Below are positions 16,509 to 26,000 of a stretch of DNA of 64,000 nucleotides, piece after piece. The notes under the pieces are model-generated. The model did not search any database. It saw nothing but the letters and a program-made list of their open reading frames with translations, and was not told the DNA's origin. Position numbers and translations under genes: made by a program. How positions within the stretch are numbered: position 1 is the first letter of the stretch; each line of letters begins with the position of its first letter. The stretch is from Ravibacter sp964559125. Lineage in GTDB: Bacteria; Bacteroidota; Bacteroidia; Cytophagales; Spirosomataceae. The stretch spans positions 1-64,000 of the forward strand of contig CAZLGW010000014.1 of assembly GCA_964559125.1 (NCBI GenBank), read 5' to 3'.

Positions 16509-17531
16509 TCACGCCCACACTTTCGTCCCTTCCGTGCAGTTTTTGCACATTTCTATTTCGCTGCGGTCTTTGATGAGCTGGCGGCGGAAGCTGGTATACG
16601 CAGGGCCTTGCCAGAGCTCCTGAAACGACTGTTCTTTCACGTCGCCCATTTTGTATTCCGCATCCTTGTCGAAGCAGCAGGGTACCACCGCGCCGTCCCA
16701 AGTAATGACGCACGAATGCCACATTTTCCAGCAATGATCGAGAAGAGAGTTTTTTATTTTGTATTTGCCGTCGGTATCCTTTTGGTAACGGGCATACTTA
16801 TCTATGGTTGGAATGAGGTCTGACCCGTCCTCATAGTCATATATCTGGGCAGTTTTATAGGCTACCTCGTCTACCCCTATCTCGTGTGCAAGCGCTTTGA
16901 CATCTTCGATCTGGTGTTCATTGGGCTTTACCACCAGGAATTGGAAGATGACGTGAGGAGTTTTTGATTTGAGCTCCTTTTTCCACTTCACGATATTCCT
17001 GGCTCCTTCGAGCACCTTATTAAGCTTGCCGCCTACACGATATTGCTGGTATACATCCTGGGTGGTGCCGTCGATAGAAATGATGAGGCGGTCGAGACCG
17101 GATTCGACGGTCCTCCTGGCCTTGTCGTCACTGAGGTAGTGCGCGTTGGTCGATGTCGCGGTATAAAGCCCTTTGTCCGAAGCATATTTGACCAGCTCGA
17201 AGAATTTTGGGTGCAGGTAAGGCTCTCCCTGGAAATAGAAGATCAGGTATAACAGCGTATCGGCAAGCTCATCGATGGTTTTCCGGAACAGGCCGGCATC
17301 CATCATGCCGGTAGGCCGGGTAAATGATCTCAGTCCGCTCGGGCATTCAGGACACCGTAAATTGCAGGAAGTGGTGGGTTCGAAAGATAGCGCAATAGGG
17401 AGGCCCCTCTGGCGGGGATTGCCGGTATACCGGGAATAATAAAAGCTGCTCACCACTTTGAAAGCGTTCCACGCTCTTTTCGGGGTGATTTTAGACATGA
17501 AATTGAGTCCGTCCCTCCAGTTCCTGTTCAT
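16509..17531 (-). CDS. Radical SAM/SPASM domain protein
   Basis: 340 residues from the ATG at 17531 (MNRNWRDGLNF); another ATG at 17498 is possible, and the frame up to 17672 is unlikely to be coding. The radical SAM cluster motif is CNLRCPEC (C56, C60, C63). The barrel follows with GEPYLHP and SIDGTTQDVY. The C-terminal SPASM domain has Cys residues in LDHCWKMWHSC, VPCCFDKD and MCKNC, for an auxiliary Fe-S cluster. SPASM enzymes modify peptides or sugars; this family is common in Bacteroidota, often near surface-glycan or lipid genes. No precursor peptide was seen nearby. It diverges from the FAD oxidoreductase gene. Confidence 0.88.
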   Translation of the reverse strand: MNRNWRDGLNFMSKITPKRAWNAFKVVSSFYYSRYTGNPRQRGLPIALSFEPTTSCNLRCPECPSGLRSFTRPTGMMDAGLFRKTIDELADTLLYLIFYFQGEPYLHPKFFELVKYASDKGLYTATSTNAHYLSDDKARRTVESGLDRLIISIDGTTQDVYQQYRVGGKLNKVLEGARNIVKWKKELKSKTPHVIFQFLVVKPNEHQIEDVKALAHEIGVDEVAYKTAQIYDYEDGSDLIPTIDKYARYQKDTDGKYKIKNSLLDHCWKMWHSCVITWDGAVVPCCFDKDAEYKMGDVKEQSFQELWQGPAYTSFRRQLIKDRSEIEMCKNCTEGTKVWA

Positions 17532-17675
17532 TTTTTTCCCCGGGTGCCTTATAACCCGGACATTTTGTGTTTGAATAGGCAAAGCTAGTAAAAATTCTCT
17601 GCGGAGGTTTACTGGGGGGGATTCATCACAATAAAACCTTAAATTGCAGTATACCCTTACCCTATATAACAAATT

Positions 17676-18806
17676 ATGGATGCTGATGTGATCGTAATAG
17701 GAGGTGGCCTGGCGGGGTTAACGGCTTCGCTGGAGCTGGCCCGTTCGGGAGTAAAAGTACTGCTCATAGAAAAGCGGAGCTACCCGGTTCATAAAGTATG
17801 CGGCGAATATGTGTCGAACGAAGTAAGACCCTACCTCGAATCTCTGGGAATCGATGTTACCGGTCTCGGAGCGAAGCCTATTGGTCGCCTGGCTGTCAGC
17901 TCGCAGGCGGGAAAGATACTCGAAGCGCCCCTCGCATCGGGCGGTTTCGGGATCAGCCGGTATCTCCTCGACGAGTCGTTGTACCGGTTGGGTGTCGAGG
18001 TAGGGGTAAGATTTTTACTGGATACATCTGTTTCACAGGTAAAGCGTACAAAGAAAGGCTTTGAGGTAGGGACTGCACACGGCGACCTGTATGAAAGCAG
18101 GTATGTAATAGGTGCTTACGGAAAGAGAAGTAGCCTCGATATAAAAGAAGGCAGAAGTTTTACAAGAAAAGCCTCTCCTTACATGGCCGTGAAATATCAC
18201 ATCAGGTATGACCAGCCTGAAGACCTTATCGCGCTCCACAATTTTAAAGGAGGCTACGGCGGTATTTCCGCTATAGAAGACGGGAAGTGGTGTTTCTGCT
18301 ACATGACGGAGCGGTCAAACCTGAAAGACAGTGGTGGGAGCCTCACGACGCTGGAGGACGAGGTGCTCGGAAGGAATCCCCATTTGAGAAAGATATTCTC
18401 GGAAGCGGAATTTCTTTACGAGCGCCCCCTGGCGATCAATGAGATTTCTTTTCAGGAAAAAGAATGCGTGGAAAACGGGATACTCATGGCGGGAGATACG
18501 GCCGGCCTGATTGCCCCTCTCTGCGGTAACGGTATGGCAATCGCCGTACATGCAGCGAAAATCCTGTCGGCATTGGTACGGCGTAGTATAAACGGGGAAT
18601 TCGGCAGGGCAGAACTGGAGGAGAAATACCGTCGTCAATGGCGGAGGACCTTCGGTGTGCGGCTTGCTGCCGGACGTATCATCCAACCGGTCTTCGGGAA
18701 AGAACGGATTACCGGAATCGCCCTTGCCATTTTAGGGAAGTCGCCTGCATTGACAAAGCAAATAATAAGGCTTACACATGGTAGTGATATATTACAGAGC
18801 AAGTAA
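17676..18806 (+). CDS. FAD-dependent oxidoreductase (geranylgeranyl reductase / monooxygenase-like)
   Basis: 376 residues. An N-terminal Rossmann dinucleotide site GGGLAG (8-13) leads to an acidic beta-strand end (LLIEKRS), then CGEYVS, and the FAD-binding GDTAGLIAPLCGNGMA near residues 270-285. The architecture fits geranylgeranyl reductase-type and aromatic hydroxylase flavoproteins. In other Bacteroidota genomes homologues are often found next to a type III PKS and a methyltransferase (recalled, not checked). Here it lies 2.4 kb from the PKS on the same strand, with TerC and the radical SAM gene between. It may hydroxylate or oxidise the polyketide, or saturate a prenyl chain. Class is clear; substrate is inferred. 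Confidence 0.82.
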   Translation: MDADVIVIGGGLAGLTASLELARSGVKVLLIEKRSYPVHKVCGEYVSNEVRPYLESLGIDVTGLGAKPIGRLAVSSQAGKILEAPLASGGFGISRYLLDESLYRLGVEVGVRFLLDTSVSQVKRTKKGFEVGTAHGDLYESRYVIGAYGKRSSLDIKEGRSFTRKASPYMAVKYHIRYDQPEDLIALHNFKGGYGGISAIEDGKWCFCYMTERSNLKDSGGSLTTLEDEVLGRNPHLRKIFSEAEFLYERPLAINEISFQEKECVENGILMAGDTAGLIAPLCGNGMAIAVHAAKILSALVRRSINGEFGRAELEEKYRRQWRRTFGVRLAAGRIIQPVFGKERITGIALAILGKSPALTKQIIRLTHGSDILQSK

Positions 18807-18862
18807 AAGGAGGGTATATTATATATTTTTTTCATAAAGATCAATTTATTGTTAAAAAAAAT

Positions 18863-18870
18863 TAATTTTG
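18863..18870 (+). promoter_or_regulatory. Candidate -7 element upstream of susC
   Basis: TAATTTTG matches TAnnTTTG and lies in an AT-rich tract 133 bp before the SusC ATG, implying a leader of ~125 nt. No convincing TTG lies 18-21 bp upstream. Confidence 0.4.
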
Positions 18871-19002
18871 CACCTCTAAATATAAAAATAGACAGATTAT
18901 GTCGCTGTAGTGGGCGCTTACGTTGTTCCGGTCTGCTTTGATCCGGAGATTCTATTCCATTTCCAATATTGTTCTATTTGTTAATCAATAACCATCAAAC
19001 CA

Positions 19003-22000
19003 ATGTTAAAGCAATACCCAATTTGCCGCTGGCTTCTTACGGGAGCCAGGCGTGCCTGTGTGCCTTTCTTGCTGGCGTTGCTTACGACGGGAGCCGGCTA
19101 TGCCGGTCCGGCCGATGAGACGGCTAAAAAGCGGGTTTCTGAAGCAGTAGTTAACCGGACTGCCGACCGCGAGATTACGGGGAAAGTAACCGATGAAAAC
19201 GGAGATGGCCTGCCAGGTGTCAATATCCTTTTAAAAGGAACCTCCAGAGGGACGAGCACCGACCTAAACGGTGGATTTTCGATTTCTGTAGCAGACGATA
19301 ATTCGGTATTAGTGGTAAGCTTCGTTGGGTACGTGAACCAGGAAGTTGTAGTAGGAAGCAGATCAAACCTGGATATATCGCTTGTGCCCGACAATCGTAC
19401 ACTGGAAGAACTGGTGGTAGTCGGGTACGGAACCCAGAAGAAAGTAAACCTGACCGGAGCAGTGGCAACGGTAGATATCGCAAAGGAAACTGAAAGCAGA
19501 CCTATTACGTCGCTTTCGGCCGGACTTTCAGGTTTGGCGGCTGGTCTGCATGTAAACCAGGGAAGCGGCAGGCCGGGAAATGACGGCGCGACTCTGATGA
19601 TACGGGGCCAGGGTACGCTCAACAACTCCGAGCCGCTGATCGTGATCGACGGAGTGATCGGGAATATGAACACACTGAACCCGCAGGATGTGGAATCAAT
19701 TTCGATCCTGAAAGATGCTGCTTCTGCAGCAATCTACGGTTCCAGGGCTGCCAATGGTGTAGTATTGATCACGACAAAAAGAGGGAAGTCGGGGGAGTTT
19801 AAAGTGAATTATAATGCGTTTTTCTCATCGGCCAGGCCATCGAACGTAGTCAAAACCGTCTCCAATTATGCCGATTACATGGAGCTCATGAACGAGGGTT
19901 TCAGAAACTCGGACCCCAATGCCACTCAGAGATTCTCGCAGGCAAAGATTGACGAGTGGCGCGCCAACGAAGGCGGTGATCCGTTAAAATACCCCAACAC
20001 ACAATGGGTAGACGAAGTTTTTAAAACGAACTGGCTGCAAAACCATAATCTTTCTTTTTCAGGAGGCAGCGAAACGGTCAAGTTCTTTGGATCCCTGGGT
20101 TACCTGAACAATCCCGGTATTATCGAGCGGGCAACCTATAAGCGTTATACCGGGCGGGTGAACCTGGAAGCAGACGTAAAGCCGTGGCTGACACTGGGAA
20201 CCCAGTTGAACGGTTCAGTAGCCAATACAGATATAGGTACCAATACGATACAGGATGTATTTACCTATGCCGGGGCAAGCACGCCCGGGATGGTGCTGCG
20301 AGCGCCGGATGGCCGTTTTGGCGGTCCCAATAACCCGGAGGATGATCCGCAGTCCAATAACGTGCTGCATAACCTGTATACGCAGAAAGGCGATATTAAC
20401 CACAACAGGCTGAGCTCAAGGTTTTACGGAAAGATCAGACCGATGAAAGGTCTGAGTATTGAAGGTTCGTTTAATTATATGTTTGACGACAGTCTTACGT
20501 ATGCCCAGCCGGTATTCAATAACAGGTGGGATTTCTATACCAACACGATTTCAAGGAATGTCGTAGGTAGAACTTCGGTCAGGAACAGTAATGTTAAGAA
20601 CCATAACTATTACATGGATGGTTTGGTAAGATACGATGTGACAGTGGCCGATAAACTCGCCGTCAACGTAATGGTAGGTGCCAGCCAGGAATATTATAAG
20701 AGAGCCTGGTTCCAGGCCAGCAAGCTCGATCTGGTTGACCCTGACCTGAGTGTTTTGGATGCCGCCACCATGGATGCCGCTGCTAGCGGGAATACCTGGG
20801 ATTGGGCTATGCGCTCTTATTTCGGAAGAATAAACCTGGGCTGGGATGACAAGTACCTGTTTGAGGCTAACCTGAGGCGCGACGGAACCTCCCGTTTTGC
20901 GGCAGGCAATAGCCGCTGGGGTGTGTTCCCCTCTTTCTCAGCAGGGTGGAGAGTTTCGGAGGAGCCGTTCTTTAATGTAAGCTGGCTGCCTAACCTGAAG
21001 CTACGCGCTTCTTACGGCTCGCTCGGTAACAACTCGGTAGGAAATTATGAATACCAGGCAGTCTACAATGCAGCCAACTATATCCTGAACAACAACCTGT
21101 TTGTAGGCTTCGCGCAGACCGCTCTTTCCAACGCGGCGCTTACCTGGGAAAGCACTTATATCACCAACCTCGGCCTTGATTTTGACCTCTTTAACTACAA
21201 ATTGGGAGGTTCGTTGGAAGTGTTCAACAAAGTGACTAAAAATATCCTGATCGATTTGCCTGCTCCGTTGGTAGTAGGAAATGCGTCTATTCCGAAACAA
21301 AATGCAGCGGAAGTCCAAAACAAGGGTATTGAGCTGAACCTTAATTACCGGGATCGGGCCGGAGACTTCAACTACCGGATCGGGGGGAACTTTACTTTCG
21401 TAAACAACAAGGTAACCAGGTACAAGGGAGATGAGCGTACTATCAGCGGGACAAACCTGATCCAGGAGGGATATGCCATCAATACGCGGTATGTACTCAG
21501 AGTTAACCGCCTGATCCAGACCGAGGGGGACATGCAACTCGTGGATAATATAATCGAGAATGCCCCGCTTGATGCAAATGGCAACAGGAGAGATCCTTTT
21601 GCCGCCTACGGGACCCCGACTTACGGAGATTTCCTTTATCAGGATAGCAATGGCGATGGTATCATTAATGATGAAGACCGTGTGCCGATCGGTCATGGTT
21701 CAGCACCCCGGATTTCCTATGGTATCAGCCTGGGCTTCGATTGGAAAGGGCTTGACTTCTCGGCTCTCCTTCAGGGAACTTCCGGCCTTTTGCAGGTTTG
21801 GACCGACCTTTATCATACCACGGCAGTGCGCTATGGCTATGTAATCAACCAGGAAGTAGCCGATCAAAGATGGTATTCCGGCAGGACGGATGCGACTTAT
21901 CCCCGTCTGCTGAACTATGTTGATGCCCGGAATACAAGGGCAAGCGATTTCTGGCTTCAGAACAAATCGTACATGAGACTGAAAAACGTACAGCTCGGCT

Positions 22001-22173
22001 ATACCATACCCAAGTCGGTGTCCAGACTTATTAAAGTGGATGCTTTCCGGGTTTACGGCAGCCTTGAAAACTATCTGACCTTTACGAAGTACAAAGGGTT
22101 TGATCCGGAAGTGAGCGGTACACAGTACCCTACTTTGAAGCAAGCACTTGTAGGTGTAAACATCACATTCTAA
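19003..22173 (+). CDS. SusC/RagA family TonB-dependent outer-membrane transporter
   Basis: 1056 residues. A signal sequence (to about residue 34) is followed by a carboxypeptidase-regulatory-like domain (~57-130, ITGKVTDENGDGLPGVNI), the conserved EELVVVGYGTQKK (135-147), a plug domain (~150-265, with SISILKDAASAAIYGSRAANGV) and a 22-strand barrel to the C-terminal phenylalanine. SusC proteins form the channel through which TonB energy drives uptake of glycans captured by SusD. It is followed 12 bp later by its SusD partner. There is no ECF sigma/FecR pair or hybrid two-component regulator nearby, so control is not evident. The substrate cannot be read from sequence; flanking lyase and deacetylase genes suggest an acetylated acidic glycan. 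Confidence 0.96.
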   Translation: MLKQYPICRWLLTGARRACVPFLLALLTTGAGYAGPADETAKKRVSEAVVNRTADREITGKVTDENGDGLPGVNILLKGTSRGTSTDLNGGFSISVADDNSVLVVSFVGYVNQEVVVGSRSNLDISLVPDNRTLEELVVVGYGTQKKVNLTGAVATVDIAKETESRPITSLSAGLSGLAAGLHVNQGSGRPGNDGATLMIRGQGTLNNSEPLIVIDGVIGNMNTLNPQDVESISILKDAASAAIYGSRAANGVVLITTKRGKSGEFKVNYNAFFSSARPSNVVKTVSNYADYMELMNEGFRNSDPNATQRFSQAKIDEWRANEGGDPLKYPNTQWVDEVFKTNWLQNHNLSFSGGSETVKFFGSLGYLNNPGIIERATYKRYTGRVNLEADVKPWLTLGTQLNGSVANTDIGTNTIQDVFTYAGASTPGMVLRAPDGRFGGPNNPEDDPQSNNVLHNLYTQKGDINHNRLSSRFYGKIRPMKGLSIEGSFNYMFDDSLTYAQPVFNNRWDFYTNTISRNVVGRTSVRNSNVKNHNYYMDGLVRYDVTVADKLAVNVMVGASQEYYKRAWFQASKLDLVDPDLSVLDAATMDAAASGNTWDWAMRSYFGRINLGWDDKYLFEANLRRDGTSRFAAGNSRWGVFPSFSAGWRVSEEPFFNVSWLPNLKLRASYGSLGNNSVGNYEYQAVYNAANYILNNNLFVGFAQTALSNAALTWESTYITNLGLDFDLFNYKLGGSLEVFNKVTKNILIDLPAPLVVGNASIPKQNAAEVQNKGIELNLNYRDRAGDFNYRIGGNFTFVNNKVTRYKGDERTISGTNLIQEGYAINTRYVLRVNRLIQTEGDMQLVDNIIENAPLDANGNRRDPFAAYGTPTYGDFLYQDSNGDGIINDEDRVPIGHGSAPRISYGISLGFDWKGLDFSALLQGTSGLLQVWTDLYHTTAVRYGYVINQEVADQRWYSGRTDATYPRLLNYVDARNTRASDFWLQNKSYMRLKNVQLGYTIPKSVSRLIKVDAFRVYGSLENYLTFTKYKGFDPEVSGTQYPTLKQALVGVNITF

Positions 22174-22185
22174 AAAGATCGATCA

Positions 22186-23886
22186 ATGAAAAAGATATTA
22201 ATAGCAGTATTGGCTGTTGTAGCAAGCAGCTGTTACGACCTGGATACAAAGCCGTACGACAAGGTAAGTTCCGGCTCTTTCTGGAAAACGGAAGATCATG
22301 CATTGCAAGGTGTGCTCGGTGTGTATGCTGATATGAAAGACCACCAGTTGTTCGGGCTTTTCAATATGTTCGACAATGGCACGGATGTTGGCATCGGGTA
22401 TGACCCTCAGGGATTAGGTGATATCGTCATCGGGAATTTTACCGATCGTACCGCGATCATAGTCAATCGCTGGAGACGCGGATATGATGGTATACAACGT
22501 GCTAATACAGTGATACGCAATGTTTCGGAAATGGACATCCCTGCCGGGACAAAGTCGGTTGTAATAGCAGAAGCCCGCTTTCTGAGAGCTATTTTCTACT
22601 TTCACCTGATGAATTTGTACGGTGGAGTACCCATCTACGACGAAACAGTTGATCTGAACCGTGAATTTAACCAATTGCTGAATCCAAGAAGCACTGAAGA
22701 GCAGGTACGCGCCTTTATCATCTCCGACCTGACAGAAGCGATTGCCAGCCTGCCTGTTTCCTATCCTGCTCAACACTACGGCAGGATTACTAAGGGTGCT
22801 GCCATAGCGCTTCGCGGTAAGGTATACCTGTTTAACAATGAATGGGAAAAAGCCATACAGGATTTTGAAGATGTGGTTTACAATAAAACCAACAGCTTCG
22901 GTTACCAGCTTTATCCGGACTATGCAAACCTGTTTAAACCGCAGGGACACGCCAGCAGCGAAATGATCTTTGCTATCCAGAACAAGGGAGGGGTTGGATT
23001 TCCATACGGTATGCCGTTTGCTTTTTATCTCGGTACAAGATCTACTTTCGGCAGTTGCTGGAACAACGGGATGCCGAATACCAGGTTGGCAGACATGTAT
23101 GAAAACAAAGACGGCACCCCCTTTAGCTGGGAAGATCATTTCCCGGGTTTTACGACCAGTAATGCAATAAAAGAGCAGGTTTTTACAGCGGCTCATACCA
23201 GCGGAACCTTTACATCCATACCGGATACCGCCAAGCTCGGGGAGATCTACCGCAGCCGGGATCCCCGCATGATGCAAAGCCTGGTAGTGCCATACTCTTT
23301 TCAACTGGGTTGGGTTGCCAATCAACCGCGTGATATGCAGTTGGTGATTGCGCCCGGCACAAACGAGACCTTCGGCCAGATCCGTAACAACCGCGGATGG
23401 CATACTTATATCTGGAGGAAATTTGTGCCCGAAGGTAACATGAACGGGGATCTGACTGCCAGAGATCATACCCCGATCAATTTCCCGATGATAAGGCTGG
23501 CTGACGTCATGCTGATGCTTGCCGAGGCTTATAACGAAACTAACCAGCAGGATAAAGCAATCGAAGAAATCAATAAGATACGGGCAAGGTCTTCTATGCC
23601 GGCGTTGAACAGTGGGGCTCCGGCGCTGGCTGTGAGTGGCAAGGAGCAGGTAATGCAGCGGATCATCCATGAGCGTGCTGTAGAACTGGCCGGAGAGGGG
23701 CACCGTTACTTCGACCTCAAAAGATGGGGACTCCTGAAAGAGTATACACAGGGCGTCATCGAAACAGGTGTAACCGGGGCCACCCTCTTTACGAGAGGCT
23801 TCCAGGATCGCCACGTAATGTGGCCGATCCCGGCGCAGGAGAGAGAGGTAAACCCGGCGCTGACACAAAACCCTGGCTGGGAATAA
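22186..23886 (+). CDS. SusD/RagB family nutrient-binding outer-membrane lipoprotein
   Basis: 566 residues, starting at MKKILIAVLAVVASSCYD with the lipidated Cys at 16. SusD-family N-terminal TPR-like helices (EARFLRAIFYFHLMNLYGGVP) and the C-terminal RagB segment (HERAVELAGEGHRYFDLKRWG) are clear. It ends in the typical NPALTQNPGW. It caps the SusC barrel and binds glycan at the cell surface. It is co-transcribed with susC, and a hairpin with a T run follows 34 bp after its stop. Confidence 0.96.
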   Translation: MKKILIAVLAVVASSCYDLDTKPYDKVSSGSFWKTEDHALQGVLGVYADMKDHQLFGLFNMFDNGTDVGIGYDPQGLGDIVIGNFTDRTAIIVNRWRRGYDGIQRANTVIRNVSEMDIPAGTKSVVIAEARFLRAIFYFHLMNLYGGVPIYDETVDLNREFNQLLNPRSTEEQVRAFIISDLTEAIASLPVSYPAQHYGRITKGAAIALRGKVYLFNNEWEKAIQDFEDVVYNKTNSFGYQLYPDYANLFKPQGHASSEMIFAIQNKGGVGFPYGMPFAFYLGTRSTFGSCWNNGMPNTRLADMYENKDGTPFSWEDHFPGFTTSNAIKEQVFTAAHTSGTFTSIPDTAKLGEIYRSRDPRMMQSLVVPYSFQLGWVANQPRDMQLVIAPGTNETFGQIRNNRGWHTYIWRKFVPEGNMNGDLTARDHTPINFPMIRLADVMLMLAEAYNETNQQDKAIEEINKIRARSSMPALNSGAPALAVSGKEQVMQRIIHERAVELAGEGHRYFDLKRWGLLKEYTQGVIETGVTGATLFTRGFQDRHVMWPIPAQEREVNPALTQNPGWE

Positions 23887-23919
23887 CCAGAAAAAGATAG
23901 CTAGTAGTAGTTTCGAGGG

Positions 23920-23971
23920 TTGGGCGTTTGTTTTTAACTTTGATTAGAAGCAAGCGCCCAATTACTTTTTT
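23920..23971 (+). terminator. Terminator after susD
   Basis: ttgggcgtttg (23920-23930) pairs with caagcgcccaa (23951-23961), an 11-bp stem with one G-T wobble and a ~20-nt loop, followed by ttactttttt. It would separate susCD from the lyase/deacetylase genes. A TAACTTTG box inside the loop (23935-23942) could serve the downstream genes. Confidence 0.6.
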
Positions 23972-24040
23972 ACCGGTAGCATTGCTATTTATTATTCCAT
24001 CTTCACTAACCTGATTTTCCGAACAATCTCTACTTATGAT

Positions 24041-25948
24041 ATGAAAACCTCTTTTCTTATTTTTCTGACCATAATGTGCCGGTCTGTGTATGCCTACGAA
24101 GAACGAAACCTCCTGCAGCAGGCTGCAGGAGTTGACCGGCTGAAAGAAACCCTGGTGCTTAACCAGGAATGGGTACCTTATCCTGCATATGGCGACAGGG
24201 CCGGCTGGGATAAGCTGACCGGCCGACTAAAAAGCGAGCTGGTAGCGAAAGGAGAGAAAGCCCTGTCGTTCCAATGGGTAGTGGTGAAAGCCACCGACTA
24301 CATCGAATTTGAAAAGAGCGGGTCCAGGCAGATCATGGAAGCTCCCTTTGGCGCAAACATCGGTACTCTGAAAGACCTGGTATTAGCCGAATTGGCCGAA
24401 GGACAGGGCCGGTTTATCAACGACATTGTCAACGGTGTCTGGTTTTTTTGTGAAATGTCTACCTGGGTTTTGTCAGCGCATTTGCCCGGCCGCTCCCTGC
24501 CGGACGTCAACAGTCCGGTTGTAGATCTTACTGCCGGAGATCTGGGTTCTTTTATGGCCTGGACCTACTATTTTCTAAAAGAACCGCTGGACAAAATAAA
24601 CCCGGTGATCAGCAACCGCCTCAGGCAGAACCTGCAGGAAAGGGTGCTCGACCCCTATATGCAGCGGAGCGACTTCTGGTGGCAGGCTTTTGAGCTGAAG
24701 CCCGGAGGGATGGTAAACAACTGGAATCCCTGGTGCAATTTCAATGTGCTGTCTGCTTTTCTTCTCCTGGAAAATGACCGGGAAAAGCTGGCTGCCGCCG
24801 TATATCGCACGATGGAGTCGGTCGATAAGTTTATTAATTATAATCATGAGGACGGAGCCTGTGAGGAAGGACCTTCCTATTGGGGACATGCTGCCGGAAA
24901 GCTGTATGACTACCTCGAAATGCTTCGCTACGGAACCGGTGGCAAAGTTTCGATTTTTGATAAATCTATCATCCGGAATATGGGAGAATATATTGCCAAG
25001 TCGTATATCGGCGACGGATGGGTGGTCAACTTCGCGGATGCTTCTGCAAAAGGCGGAGGCTCACCGGGAGTGGTTTTTCGTTACGGCGAAGCAGTAGGCA
25101 GTGATGTGATGAAGAGGTTTGGCACCTACCTGGCAGGAAGGGCGAAAGGCAGTTCATATATAGACGGCGGGAGAGACCTGTTCAGGACTTTTGAGAACCT
25201 GAAGACCTACGACCGGCTGGCGTCGTTTTCTCCGGAAGTTTTTTCCGGGGCCTATACCTGGTATCCGCAAACCGAATTCTGTTATATGAGGCAGGGCGAT
25301 TTCTTTTTTGCCGGCAAAGGGGGATATAACGCCGAAAGCCATAATCACAATGATGTGGGTTCTTTCCTGCTGTATTATCAGAATAAGCCGGTTTTGATCG
25401 ATGCCGGGGTAGGAACCTATACGAGGCAGACGTTCAGCAGGGAGCGTTATACCATCTGGACCATGCAGAGCGAGTATCACAGCCTTCCTCTTATCAACGG
25501 GGCAGGACAGGCGGCGGGCGCAGAATTTCGTTCACGGAATGCCGCATTCGATCCCGGCAGGATGACATTTTCGCTCGACATATCCGGAGCCTACAGGCAG
25601 GATGCCCAGGTAAAAAGCTGGGTCAGAAGCTATACGCTCGACGCGAAGCTGGGCAGGCTGAACATAAAAGACGCTTTTGAGCTTAACGGAATCCAGGGGC
25701 ATAACGAAATTATCTTTATGTTGGCCGGGAAGCCCGACTTGTCGAAACCAGGAGTTGTGGTTCTGGCTGCAGAGGGAGAAAACCTTCGCCTGACCTACGA
25801 CCCGAAAGCTTTTGAAGCAGGCATCGAGACGGTCAGGCAGACTGATCGGCGTTTGTCGTCAGTCTGGGGAGACGAAATATATCGTCTCAGGCTTAAAGCA
25901 GTGAAGCAGGTTAAAAAAGGAAGTTATACCTTTACGGTCGGCAGGTGA
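24041..25948 (+). CDS. Heparinase II/III-like polysaccharide lyase
   Basis: 635 residues with a signal peptide (to about residue 19). An alpha-helical toroid (~30-380) includes NNWN (226-229) and the region EDGACEEGPSYWG (270-282), a likely site of the catalytic Tyr. The Hepar_II_III beta-sandwich starts near 405 and carries ESHNHNDVGSF (432-442), the family's metal/active-site His motif. Such enzymes cleave uronic-acid glycans (heparin/heparan sulfate, alginate and others) by beta-elimination. I cannot assign a PL family. Position after susCD and before a deacetylase suggests periplasmic breakdown of an imported, possibly N-acetylated acidic glycan. Confidence 0.85.
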   Translation: MKTSFLIFLTIMCRSVYAYEERNLLQQAAGVDRLKETLVLNQEWVPYPAYGDRAGWDKLTGRLKSELVAKGEKALSFQWVVVKATDYIEFEKSGSRQIMEAPFGANIGTLKDLVLAELAEGQGRFINDIVNGVWFFCEMSTWVLSAHLPGRSLPDVNSPVVDLTAGDLGSFMAWTYYFLKEPLDKINPVISNRLRQNLQERVLDPYMQRSDFWWQAFELKPGGMVNNWNPWCNFNVLSAFLLLENDREKLAAAVYRTMESVDKFINYNHEDGACEEGPSYWGHAAGKLYDYLEMLRYGTGGKVSIFDKSIIRNMGEYIAKSYIGDGWVVNFADASAKGGGSPGVVFRYGEAVGSDVMKRFGTYLAGRAKGSSYIDGGRDLFRTFENLKTYDRLASFSPEVFSGAYTWYPQTEFCYMRQGDFFFAGKGGYNAESHNHNDVGSFLLYYQNKPVLIDAGVGTYTRQTFSRERYTIWTMQSEYHSLPLINGAGQAAGAEFRSRNAAFDPGRMTFSLDISGAYRQDAQVKSWVRSYTLDAKLGRLNIKDAFELNGIQGHNEIIFMLAGKPDLSKPGVVVLAAEGENLRLTYDPKAFEAGIETVRQTDRRLSSVWGDEIYRLRLKAVKQVKKGSYTFTVGR

Positions 25949-26000
25949 AACCGGTTTGAGCTGCCAGGTACCAGCACGTCATCACATTAATTTTTCGAAT

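Noticed and set aside
22414..23868. 484-codon open frame on the minus strand inside susD
   Set aside because: It lies wholly antisense to a clear SusD gene, has Cys/His-rich non-domain sequence and no plausible neighbours; it is a codon-bias shadow.
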